Assembly (NCBI RefSeq): GCF_001645105.1
Contig: NZ_LKEG01000038.1
Location: 62,001 to 126,000, forward strand
Origin: Pseudomonas marginalis
GTDB lineage: Bacteria; Pseudomonadota; Gammaproteobacteria; Pseudomonadales; Pseudomonadaceae
Direction of reading: 5' to 3'
Length of the DNA: 64,000 nt
Positions 19,353 through 28,300 of the stretch are shown here, one piece after another. The notes beneath the pieces were generated by a model, which was not told the origin of the DNA, did no database searches, and worked only from the letters and a program-made list of their open reading frames with translations. The position numbers were made by a program, and so were the translations under genes. The stretch's first letter is position 1. Every line of letters begins with the position of its first letter.

Positions 19353-19754
19353 ATGGCTGGCGAAACCGCTCTGGCAACCCTGCTGCGCAGCATGAGCCCC
19401 CATCTCAACGACGGTGACTATGTGTTCTGCACCCTGCCCGATCACCGGATTCCTGCCGGTTGCGAGGTGATCGGCAGTTTCCGCGAGCAGGAAGGCCTGA
19501 CGCTGATCCTCGAACGCCAGCACGCGCAACAGACCGGGCTGGCGTTTGATTATGTCGCCGCGTGGATCACCTTGAATGTGCACTCGGCCCTGGACGCCGT
19601 GGGCCTGACCGCCGCGGTCGCCAGTGCACTGGGCAACGCCGGCATCAGTTGCAACGTGATTGCCGGCTATTACCACGATCACCTGTTCGTTGGCCGTGCC
19701 GATGCCCAGCGCGCCCTGCAGGTGTTGCAACAACTGGCAGCGGACGCGGAGTAA
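19353..19754 (+). CDS. ACT-domain protein between argP and the LysE exporter
   Basis: A 133-residue protein of the ACT fold, the amino-acid-binding module found in aspartokinases. The C-terminal part carries the typical ACT pattern (SALDAVGLTAAVASALGNAG, then SCNVIAGYYHDHLFV). No catalytic domain is attached. AAGGA precedes ATG 19353 by seven bases. It ends 5 bp before the exporter gene, so the two are cotranscribed and probably coupled. A role as an amino-acid sensor for export or for ArgP is inference. Confidence 0.78.
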   Translation: MAGETALATLLRSMSPHLNDGDYVFCTLPDHRIPAGCEVIGSFREQEGLTLILERQHAQQTGLAFDYVAAWITLNVHSALDAVGLTAAVASALGNAGISCNVIAGYYHDHLFVGRADAQRALQVLQQLAADAE

Positions 19755-19759
19755 ATCCT

Positions 19760-20359
19760 ATGTGGCAGAGTTATCTGAACGGTCTGCTGGTAGCCCTCGG
19801 CCTGATCATGGCCATCGGCACCCAGAATGCTTTTGTATTGGCGCAAAGCCTGCGCCGTGAACATCATTTGCCCGTGGCGGCGCTGTGCGTGGTGTGCGAT
19901 GCACTGCTGGTGGCTGCCGGGGTGTTCGGCTTGGCGACGGTGCTGGCGCAAAGCCCGGTGCTGCTGGCGGTCGCACGTTGGGGTGGCGCGGCGTTTCTGC
20001 TCTGGTACGGGACGTGCGCACTGCGCCGGGCCTGTTCGAAACAGAGCCTGGACCAGGCGGATAATCTCAAGGTGCGCTCACTGCGTGCGGTGCTGCTGAG
20101 CGCGTTGGCCGTCACGTTGCTCAACCCTCACGTGTACCTGGACACCGTGTTGCTGATTGGCTCGCTCGGCGCCCAACAAACCGAGCCCGGTGCCTATGTG
20201 GCCGGTGCCGCCAGCGCTTCGTTGCTGTGGTTCTCCACCCTGGCGCTCGGCGCGGCGTGGCTGGCACCCTGGCTGGCACGCCCTACCACCTGGCGTCTGC
20301 TGGACCTGTTGGTGGCGGTGATGATGTTCAGCGTGGCCTATCAATTGATCAGCGGTTGA
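19760..20359 (+). CDS. LysE/ArgO-family amino-acid exporter
   Basis: A 199-residue inner-membrane protein with six hydrophobic segments and the LysE signature GLIMAIGTQNAFVLAQSL near the N-terminus, plus TLLNPHVYLDT after the cytoplasmic loop. It is most like ArgO, which exports arginine (and toxic analogues such as canavanine). The start ATG 19760 gives the standard length. Activation by the divergent ArgP is expected from the E. coli and Corynebacterium LysE/LysG systems. Confidence 0.9.
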   Translation: MWQSYLNGLLVALGLIMAIGTQNAFVLAQSLRREHHLPVAALCVVCDALLVAAGVFGLATVLAQSPVLLAVARWGGAAFLLWYGTCALRRACSKQSLDQADNLKVRSLRAVLLSALAVTLLNPHVYLDTVLLIGSLGAQQTEPGAYVAGAASASLLWFSTLALGAAWLAPWLARPTTWRLLDLLVAVMMFSVAYQLISG

Positions 20360-20537
20360 TGAATATTCCAAAACGCTCTGGAACCTCTATCCCACACAGT
20401 TGTTGCGTGGTTTTGCCGCACCCCCGGTGCTATGATCCGGACCCTGCGCCGCAAAGAGTACAAACTCCCCGGCGCTTGTTTGGCCGCCCGTGATCGGCCT
20501 TGCGCTCACCGCAACTGACCTGATTAGGAGAATCATC

Positions 20538-21134
20538 ATGGCTTTCGAATTGCCGCCGCTGCCCTACGCACACGATGCCCTGCAGCCGCACATCTCCAAG
20601 GAAACCTTGGAATTCCACCACGACAAGCACCACAACACCTATGTCGTGAACCTGAACAACCTGGTCCCAGGCACCGAGTTCGAAGGCAAGACCCTGGAAG
20701 AGATCGTCAAATCCTCTTCGGGCGGTATCTTCAACAACGCCGCTCAGGTCTGGAACCACACCTTCTACTGGAACTGCCTGGCGCCAAACGCCGGCGGTCA
20801 ACCCACCGGCGCGCTGGCTGAAGCCATCAACGCTGCGTTCGGTTCGTTCGACAAGTTCAAGGAAGAGTTCACCAAGACGTCCGTCGGCACCTTCGGTTCC
20901 GGTTGGGGCTGGCTGGTGAAAAAGGCTGACGGTTCCCTGGCCCTGGCCAGCACCATCGGCGCCGGCAACCCGCTGACCAGCGGCGACACCCCGCTGCTGA
21001 CCTGCGACGTGTGGGAACACGCTTACTACATCGACTACCGCAACGTGCGTCCAAAGTATGTGGAAGCGTTTTGGAACCTGGTCAACTGGAAGTTCGTGGC
21101 TGAGCAGTTCGAAGGCAAGACCTTCACTGCCTAA
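20538..21134 (+). CDS. sodB: Iron superoxide dismutase
   Basis: A 198-residue Fe-superoxide dismutase, cytosolic. Metal ligands are His27 (FHHDKHH), His74 (WNHTFYW), Asp157 and His161 ([11 protein letters not shown]). The residues AAQVWNH and the Gln region favour iron over manganese. ATG 20538 follows TTAGGAG. A good terminator ends the gene 20 bp after the stop. In pseudomonads sodB is positively affected by iron through Fur/PrrF; I see no clear Fur box directly upstream. Confidence 0.97.
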   Translation: MAFELPPLPYAHDALQPHISKETLEFHHDKHHNTYVVNLNNLVPGTEFEGKTLEEIVKSSSGGIFNNAAQVWNHTFYWNCLAPNAGGQPTGALAEAINAAFGSFDKFKEEFTKTSVGTFGSGWGWLVKKADGSLALASTIGAGNPLTSGDTPLLTCDVWEHAYYIDYRNVRPKYVEAFWNLVNWKFVAEQFEGKTFTA

Positions 21135-21154
21135 GCAACGCTTGCAGTAGAAAG

Positions 21155-21178
21155 AGCCCGGCATTGCCGGGCTTTTTT
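21155..21178 (+). terminator. Rho-independent terminator of sodB
   Basis: AGCCCGGCATTGCCGGGCT hairpin followed by six T, 20 bp after the sodB stop codon. Confidence 0.92.
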
Positions 21179-21214
21179 GTGGGTGTTCCACAACGTCGAC
21201 CTGCCCAGAATCGT

Positions 21215-21243
21215 GGAACCCGCGGAAGGGAAACTGCCACCCA
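21215..21243 (+). promoter_or_regulatory. hrp box (HrpL sigma-factor promoter)
   Basis: GGAACC at 21215-21220, then 16 bases, then CCACCCA at 21237-21243. This fits the published HrpL consensus GGAACC-N15/16-CCACNNA. It lies 44 bp before the start of a 62-residue Gly-rich gene and about 440 bp before bifA. HrpL (RspL) drives type III secretion genes in P. syringae and in plant-associated fluorescent pseudomonads. Confidence 0.65.
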
Positions 21244-21286
21244 TCCGGTGAGAGGAATAACCCTCCCACACGCTTCTGGAGAATCA

Positions 21287-21475
21287 ATGATGGAAGAAAT
21301 CGGAAAAGCAGGCGGACAGATGGCGATGCAACTCATCACCGGACTTATGAAAGGCCTCGCCGGCGGGGCGGGTGGCGGTGGCGGTGATGGCGCTGCTGCC
21401 AGCCCTCCCAGCAAACCAGGCGAGGACATGATGCCGCCGGCGCCGCCAAAGATCGAGATTTCAGCCTATCAATAA
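21287..21475 (+). CDS. Small Gly-rich protein downstream of an hrp box
   Basis: A 62-residue protein: an amphipathic N-terminal helix (about residues 1-24, IGKAGGQMAMQLITGLMKGL), a glycine tract, then a Pro/Ser-rich tail ending in KIEISAYQ. There are no cysteines and no cleavable signal. GGAG precedes the ATG pair at 21287/21290. The helix plus Gly-rich stretch recalls small type III secreted helper or pilin-like proteins, but I do not recognise it. An HrpL-type promoter directly upstream is the only functional clue. Confidence 0.6.
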   Translation: MMEEIGKAGGQMAMQLITGLMKGLAGGAGGGGGDGAAASPPSKPGEDMMPPAPPKIEISAYQ

Positions 21476-21682
21476 CAGCGGCCACGGTAGGAAAGGCATT
21501 CGCCTGACCACTCGTACGCCGAGCCCCCCAGGCGGCGGAGCAAATCCGCCGTTTTATCTGGTTTTTCCCCCCTCCCCACCGCCAAGACGTCTCCAGCCCT
21601 AATGTTCCTTTGACTGGCCTCACGGGATTGCCAATACTCATGGCATATTGAAGGCCACCCGCATGAGACAAGGAATGCCCCT

Positions 21683-23734
21683 TTGAAGCTGGAACTCAAG
21701 AACAGCTTGTCGGTGAAGTTGCTACGGGTTGTGCTGCTGTCGGCATTGATCGTAGGCGTTGCGCTGAGCGTGGCGCAGATCGTTTTCGATGCTTACAAGA
21801 CGCGCCAGGCCGTGGCCAGCGATGCCCAGCGCATCCTCGACATGTTTCGCGACCCTTCGACCCAGGCCGTCTACAGCCTGGACCGCGAGATGGGCATGCA
21901 GGTCATTGAGGGGCTGTTCCAGGATGATGCCGTGCGTATTGCGTCCATCGGCCATCCCAACGAAACCATGCTGGCTGAGAAAAGCCGCGCATTGCAGCAA
22001 GCCCCCAGCCGCTGGTTGACCGACCTGATTCTTGGCCGGGAACGCACCTTTAAAACGCCTCTGGTGGGCAAAGGCCCCTACAGCGAGTATTACGGTGACC
22101 TGAGTATCACGCTCGACACCGCCACTTATGGCCAGGGTTTTATTGTCAACTCGGTGATCATCTTTATTTCCGGCGTGCTGCGCGCCCTGGCCCTGGGCCT
22201 GGTGCTGTACCTGGTCTATCACTGGCTGCTGACCAAGCCGTTGTCGCGGATTATCGAGCACCTGACCTCGATCAACCCGGACCGCCCCAGCGAACACAAG
22301 ATCCCACAGCTCAAGGGGCACGAGCGCAACGAGTTGGGGCTGTGGATCAATACCGCCAACCAGTTGCTCGAATCCATCGAACGTAATACCCACTTGCGCC
22401 ATGAAGCCGAAAGCAGCCTGCTGCGCATGGCTCAGTATGATTTCCTGACTGGCCTGCCGAACCGCCAGAAACTGCAGGAGCAACTGGACAAGATCCTCAC
22501 CGACGCCGGACGCCGGCAACGGCGCGTGGCGGTGCTGTGTGTGGGGCTGGATGATTTCAAAAGCGTCAACGAACAGTTTACCTACCAGGCCGGTGACAAA
22601 CTGCTGCTGGCCCTGGCCGACCGTCTACGCGCCCACAGCGGCCGCCTCGGCGCCCTGGCCCGACTGGGTGGCGACCAGTTCGCCCTGGTCCAGGCCGATA
22701 TCGACCAGCCTTACGAGGCCGCCGAGCTGGCACAGAGCATCCTCGACGACCTGGAAGCGGAGTTCGCCCTCGACCACGAGGGTATCCGCCTACGCGCCAC
22801 CATCGGCATCACCTTGTTTCCGGAAGACGGCGACAGCACCGAAAAGCTCCTGCAAAAAGCCGAACAGACCATGACCCTGGCCAAGACCCGTTCGCGCAAC
22901 CGCTATCAGTTCTATATCGCCAGCGTCGACAGCGAAATGCGTCGGCGCCGCGAACTGGAAAAAGACCTGCGGGAGGCACTGGGCCGCAACCAGTTCCATT
23001 TGGTATACCAGCCGCAGATCAGCTACCGCGATAATCGGGTGGTCGGCGTAGAAGCGCTGCTGCGCTGGCAGCACCCGGAGCACGGCCTGGTACCACCGGA
23101 TTTGTTCATTCCGCTCGCGGAACAAAACGGCACCATTATTCCCATTGGCGAATGGGTGCTGGACCAGGCCTGCCGGCAATTGCGCGAATGGCACGACCAA
23201 GGCTTCACCGACCTGCGCATGGCCGTCAACCTGTCCACCGTGCAGTTGCACCACACCGAGCTACCTCGGGTGGTCAACAACCTCATGCAGATCTACCGCC
23301 TGCCGCCGCGTAGCCTGGAACTGGAAGTCACTGAAACCGGCCTGATGGAAGACATCAGCACCGCTGCCCAGCACCTGCTGAGCCTTCGCCGCTCGGGCGC
23401 GTTGATCGCGATTGATGACTTCGGCACCGGCTATTCATCCCTCAGTTACCTGAAAAGCCTGCCGCTGGACAAAATCAAGATCGACAAGAGCTTCGTCCAG
23501 GACCTGTTGGACGATGATGACGATGCCACCATCGTGCGCGCGATTATCCAACTGGGCAAAAGCCTGGGCATGCAGGTCATCGCCGAAGGCGTGGAAACCG
23601 CTGAGCAGGAGGCCTACATCATCTCCGAGGGTTGCCATGAAGGTCAGGGCTACCACTACAGCAAACCCTTGCAGGCCCGGGAGTTGGCGGCTTTTCTGAA
23701 GCAGTCTGAACGCAATAACGCAGCGATTCTCTGA
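21683..23734 (+). CDS. bifA: BifA-type membrane c-di-GMP phosphodiesterase (degenerate GGDEF + EAL)
   Basis: A 683-residue protein with two membrane helices (about 12-34 and 153-181) around a periplasmic domain, a HAMP-like linker, a GGDEF domain and an EAL domain. The cyclase motif is GGDQF at 329-333, the degenerate form known for BifA, so it should not make c-di-GMP. The EAL motif (VEALLRW, 456-462), NLS, ETG, DDFGTGYSS and KIDKSFV are intact, so it should hydrolyse c-di-GMP and favour motility over biofilm. The start is TTG 21683 with AAGGA eight bases upstream; no ATG is in frame nearby. Its place beside sodB and lysE is the same as in P. aeruginosa. Confidence 0.93.
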   Translation: MKLELKNSLSVKLLRVVLLSALIVGVALSVAQIVFDAYKTRQAVASDAQRILDMFRDPSTQAVYSLDREMGMQVIEGLFQDDAVRIASIGHPNETMLAEKSRALQQAPSRWLTDLILGRERTFKTPLVGKGPYSEYYGDLSITLDTATYGQGFIVNSVIIFISGVLRALALGLVLYLVYHWLLTKPLSRIIEHLTSINPDRPSEHKIPQLKGHERNELGLWINTANQLLESIERNTHLRHEAESSLLRMAQYDFLTGLPNRQKLQEQLDKILTDAGRRQRRVAVLCVGLDDFKSVNEQFTYQAGDKLLLALADRLRAHSGRLGALARLGGDQFALVQADIDQPYEAAELAQSILDDLEAEFALDHEGIRLRATIGITLFPEDGDSTEKLLQKAEQTMTLAKTRSRNRYQFYIASVDSEMRRRRELEKDLREALGRNQFHLVYQPQISYRDNRVVGVEALLRWQHPEHGLVPPDLFIPLAEQNGTIIPIGEWVLDQACRQLREWHDQGFTDLRMAVNLSTVQLHHTELPRVVNNLMQIYRLPPRSLELEVTETGLMEDISTAAQHLLSLRRSGALIAIDDFGTGYSSLSYLKSLPLDKIKIDKSFVQDLLDDDDDATIVRAIIQLGKSLGMQVIAEGVETAEQEAYIISEGCHEGQGYHYSKPLQARELAAFLKQSERNNAAIL

Positions 23735-23839
23735 CGTGGCAACGCCGCCACAGGGTCAGTCTTCTCGCTTGACTGGAGAGCATGGGGACTTGCCCTAAAC
23801 ACGATACTGAATATTTCCCGCGTATAACCCTTTACACAA

Positions 23840-23858
23840 AATGCAAATCTTTCGCATT
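23840..23858. promoter_or_regulatory. Candidate Fur box upstream of the imelysin gene
   Basis: AATGCAAATCTTTCGCATT is a 19-bp imperfect palindrome with AATGC/GCATT outer arms and the A-rich/T-rich core of Pseudomonas Fur boxes. It lies 60 bp before the chosen start of the imelysin lipoprotein gene. Iron repression is inferred. Confidence 0.5.
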
Positions 23859-23918
23859 ATGTCGCAGTTTTTGCGCGCCTCCGCGCGCCCCCTCAACAAC
23901 CGAAGCAGGATGTTCGCC

Positions 23919-25262
23919 ATGATTCGTATGCCCCTGGCCACCGCCAGTCTGCTGGCCATTGCCATTTCTCTCGCCGGTTGCGGCGAAGGTAAAGACAAGC
24001 CCGCAGCAAACCAGGCGCCGACCCCGGCCGCCAGCACTACCGCTCCAGCGGCTGCCACGCCTGCCGGCCAGGTCGACGAAGCGGCCGCCAAGGCTGTGGT
24101 CGCGCATTACGCTGACATGGTGTTTGCGGTCTACAGCGATGCCGAGTCCACCGCGAAAACCCTGCAAACCGCAATCGACGCCTTCCTCGCCAAGCCGAAC
24201 GACGAAACCCTGAAAGCCGCACGCACTGCCTGGATCGCCGCCCGCGTGCCGTACCTGCAGAGCGAAGTGTTCCGCTTCGGCAACACCATCATCGACGACT
24301 GGGAAGGCCAGGTGAACGCATGGCCGCTGGACGAAGGCCTGATCGACTACGTCGACAAGTCCTACGAACATGCCCTGGGTAACCCAGGCGCGACTGCCAA
24401 CATCATCGCCAATAACGAGATCCAGGTCGGCGAAGACAAGGTCGACGTGAAGGACATCACCCCGGAAAAACTCGCCAGCCTCAATGAGCTGGGCGGTTCC
24501 GAAGCCAACGTCGCCACCGGCTACCACGCCATCGAATTCCTGCTGTGGGGCCAGGACCTGAACGGCACCGGCCCAGGCGCGGGCAACCGTCCTGCGTCGG
24601 ACTACCTGACCGGCGACGGCGCCACGGGCGGCCACAACGAGCGTCGCCGCACCTACCTGCGCGCGGTCACCCAACTGCTGGTCAGCGACCTCGAAGAAAT
24701 GGTCGGCAACTGGAAACCTAACGTCGAAGACAACTACCGCGCCACCCTGGAGGCAGAACCTGCCACCGACGGCCTGCGCAAAATGCTGTTCGGCATGGGT
24801 AGCCTGTCCCTGGGCGAGCTGGCCGGTGAGCGCATGAAGGTTTCCCTGGAAGCCAACTCGCCGGAAGACGAACAGGACTGCTTCAGCGACAACACCCACA
24901 ACTCGCACTTCTACGACGCCAAGGGCATCCGTAACGTCTACCTGGGCGAGTACACCCGCGCCGACGGTACCAAGCTGACCGGCGCCAGCCTGTCGTCCCT
25001 GGTGGCCAAGGCCGACCCGGCTGCCGATACCGCGCTGAAAGCGGACCTGGCAGCGACCGAAGCGAAGATCCAGGTCATGGTTGATCACGCCAACAAGGGC
25101 GAGCACTACGACCAACTGATCGCTGCCGGTAACGATGCGGGCAATCAGATCGTGCGTGATGCGATCGCTGCGCTGGTCAAGCAGACCGGCTCGATCGAAG
25201 CGGCCGCGGGTAAACTGGGCATCAGCGACTTGAACCCGGACAACGCTGATCACGAGTTCTGA
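23919..25262 (+). CDS. icmP: Imelysin-family lipoprotein (IcmP-like, iron-regulated)
   Basis: A 447-residue secreted lipoprotein. The signal peptide ends in the lipobox LAGC with lipidated Cys21, followed by a Pro/Ala-rich linker to about residue 52 and then the imelysin (peptidase M75) domain. The family GxHxxE motif is GYHAIEF (201-207). In P. aeruginosa the homologue was described as the insulin-cleaving metalloproteinase IcmP; other imelysins bind iron or haem and may not be proteases. ATG 23919 is preferred over 23910 because AGGA sits at the right distance. A Fur-like box lies upstream. A strong terminator follows. Confidence 0.85.
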   Translation: MIRMPLATASLLAIAISLAGCGEGKDKPAANQAPTPAASTTAPAAATPAGQVDEAAAKAVVAHYADMVFAVYSDAESTAKTLQTAIDAFLAKPNDETLKAARTAWIAARVPYLQSEVFRFGNTIIDDWEGQVNAWPLDEGLIDYVDKSYEHALGNPGATANIIANNEIQVGEDKVDVKDITPEKLASLNELGGSEANVATGYHAIEFLLWGQDLNGTGPGAGNRPASDYLTGDGATGGHNERRRTYLRAVTQLLVSDLEEMVGNWKPNVEDNYRATLEAEPATDGLRKMLFGMGSLSLGELAGERMKVSLEANSPEDEQDCFSDNTHNSHFYDAKGIRNVYLGEYTRADGTKLTGASLSSLVAKADPAADTALKADLAATEAKIQVMVDHANKGEHYDQLIAAGNDAGNQIVRDAIAALVKQTGSIEAAAGKLGISDLNPDNADHEF

Positions 25263-25293
25263 TCCACACAGGTTCACGCTCAACGTCGGTAAA

Positions 25294-25326
25294 AATGCCC
25301 CGAGGTACACCTCGGGGCATTTTTTT
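25294..25326. terminator. Bidirectional terminator between icmP and the large toxin gene
   Basis: AATGCCCCGAGGTACACCTCGGGGCATT is a near-perfect hairpin, followed by seven T on the plus strand and by TTTTTACC on the minus strand. It overlaps the stop codon of the minus-strand toxin gene and serves both transcripts. Confidence 0.92.
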
Positions 25327-28300
25327 ATGCACTGAGACCCGGAAGGGCTCGAGCGCGGAAGATGAAGAGACTGACCTCGCCGCCGTCGACAGACGACCGA
25401 ACCCCTCCGACCAAAATCACGAAATTGTTGCTCACCCGCGCCCGGGCCACGAGGTTGCGTGTGTCAGGCTGCATCGCTTGTACGCGGGGTTGCACATTGA
25501 CACCTTCGTCGACCCAGTTCCCCTGCGCTCGTCGCAACGACATCCAATACACCGTGTCACGCCCCGGTCGCGTAAACAGTAACTCGCCAACGACGTTGTA
25601 ACCCTCGAGTATCTGATAACGACTGCGCGTCAACACCTCAATCATCAGCGCCCGCAACGTGCCCTCGGTGCCCGACGTCAACGTGTTGTGTAACAGCAGC
25701 GCCACAGGATCGGTACGAAACCGCAGATGGCCGAAGAACCCCGACGATTCCCCCAGGTGCCAACCACGCCCGGTTCTGCCGATTATAGGGAGCAGCAACA
25801 ACGGGTCGCCAAACTTTGCCATGGACGACGATGGCCACTGGACCCAGTCATTCAGAGTGACCTGCAAGACGCGATAGCCCCAGGCCGTCAACCCTGACGG
25901 GTTAGCCCGCCTGAACAGTGCCCTGGCGACTTGTAGCTGACTGGTCTCATGCAGCATGGGAAATGCGCCGGCTACATAGGCAGATATCGTGCGCCGAAAC
26001 GGCAATTCAATCTGGTTGATCCACCGATTAACCCCTCTATAAAACCGGGTGAGCCTGGGTTGGTTGAACAGGTCGGTCCTCAACATGTGCTCAAACTGGT
26101 CAAAGCTATCAAGTACCAGATTGGGATTACGCATATAGGCGACGCTACGTTGCACATCGCCCCCGATCGGCAGGATCGGGTAACAGCGTTCATCGATCCT
26201 GATGTAGTCACCCGTCGCGTGGCTCGCATTGCCCGGTATTCTGCGGACAATGTCCCTCTCGGCGTTCAACACGTTCAGTTCGGCAGCGTCGATGGTCTGC
26301 CCCCACTCGACAAACCGTTCATGGGGGAGCCTGTCAGGAGACGGTCGAGGTAAGGGCGCACGGTCAGCGTCGACCGTAAGCGCTTGAGGCATCCGTCCAG
26401 GGCTGTCACCGCCACGCAAGCGCGACGCCAACCGTTCTGGCGTGATCGTGAGGTACGGGTGGAAGGGGTCAAGGGCGACACCGCTTCTCAAGTGATAAAC
26501 CAGGTCCAACCCAAATGGGATTTCCTGTCCCCGCGGAAAGTTGAACGAGTCAAGCACCCGCCAAGCCTGCGCCTCGTCGAAGAACGGATAAACCTCCATG
26601 AGCGCCCGGTGCGGCGGCTGACCGCCCTTCAAGCCTTTGCCTGGGTGCGAACCTATGTGCCATGTCCCACTGGCATCCAGTCGAACGGGGTCGTAATAGT
26701 ATTGCGGCGGTTTGCGTACATCCCTGATCCGCCACGCCTGCTCTGCGCCGTCATCAAGGATCGAGTACCAGTGCTGATGCTGGTTGATGAAATACACCCT
26801 CGAGCCGTCTTTGGAGGTCGTGAAGTAAACCCCCTTGCCTTCCCACCCCCTCAGAGGCAGTACGCCGTCCGGCTTTTTCGCCAGCGCCATATGCGGGTTC
26901 AATTGCCCAATCGTCTTGCTGCGATTGACGCCAGCCGACCGGCTGCCGATGGCCCCATCCACCAGCGCCCCCACCAGCTCTCCAAACGCCCGCACAAAGT
27001 GGTTCGCTGCCGCCGTACGGTCTCCCAGGTTCGCCGATTCGACCCCGTTGAACACCGAAAACAGACTCCTGGCCAAGCCAATAGGCAACATGATCTTGAT
27101 GGGCAACACCATGGAGGCAATATCGAACGCCGTGGTGGCAACCGTCAGTGCGGTTTCCACATTGGTTTGATGAGTGCTCGTGGATAAGGCCTGGGCATCG
27201 TTGATCACGAAGTTGGCGTCAACCTCATAGGCGTCCTCCATGAAGTTATTGTCGATTCTGCCGAAATGAACCATCGAGGTGTCACCTCGCCCCCTCAACA
27301 CGGCGCGTACTTGCGGCTGGAACGCGCGCTCAACACGGCTCACCAGGTATTCGCGCCAGGAGCTGCTGTGGACGAAATCCCTTATCAGGGTTTCATCCGG
27401 GTACTCATGAAACACCCGCCCAGTCGGTGCCTGCGGTGTATAGACCACTACCGAGCCGCCGCCGGCGCTGGCGGTGCGCAGCATCCATACCCCGCGCACC
27501 CGCTGGCCGCGCAGCTTCAAGTACTCCACCAGTATGCGATGGCCTTCTACGCGCTCGCGCTGGTCGCTATCAATCGGCTCATCAAGCACGACGCGCACCC
27601 AGTTGAAGCCACGTTCAAATCGATCCGGCAAGAAATCGCCGGCAATCCTGGCCTCAATGGCATCCAGCCGCAGTTGATGCGCCATTACTTGGACATAGGT
27701 TTTTTTCTGCGCCAACGCTTGCGGGGACGTGATCAGCCGCTCACGCAACAGCGCCCCATAGGTCCCGCCCACATTCACACCGCGCACCAGATCCCTGACC
27801 TGTTCCACGGTCAGTCCTTCATAAACCTTAGCTGTCTTGAAGTCCTCCGGTCGCAGCGCTTCGTCGGGCTTGTCGAGGTCTTCGGTTTTTTCGGTCAACC
27901 GCGAGAAATTGATGAAATTGAGATCCAGGCCACCGACGTTTTCCAGGGCCAGTTGGGTCAGTGATCGGCTGCGGCTTTTATACAACGGCGTGCCGGGTTC
28001 TCTGATGGAGTGGCCGGGCGCGCCTGGGACTATCACGCTGGGAGGGACATAAGCTTCCTGGGTGTGCACGAGAATATGATCTGGGTTGATATCCAGACCG
28101 TATTCGGCCACCAGCACCCGGCGCAGTTGCTGATTGGCGTAAGCCAGCAGTTTGCTCTTGTCGCTGAATTGCGCCCAGGAAGGCAAGCCGTCCGCCGCCA
28201 GCAGGTTCGCCAACTGTTCGTAATATTGCGCGCTGGCGGTGCTCCACGCGTCTTTGTCGTTTTGACTGGCGGCACTGAGAAAGGCCTTGATCTGCGCCTG

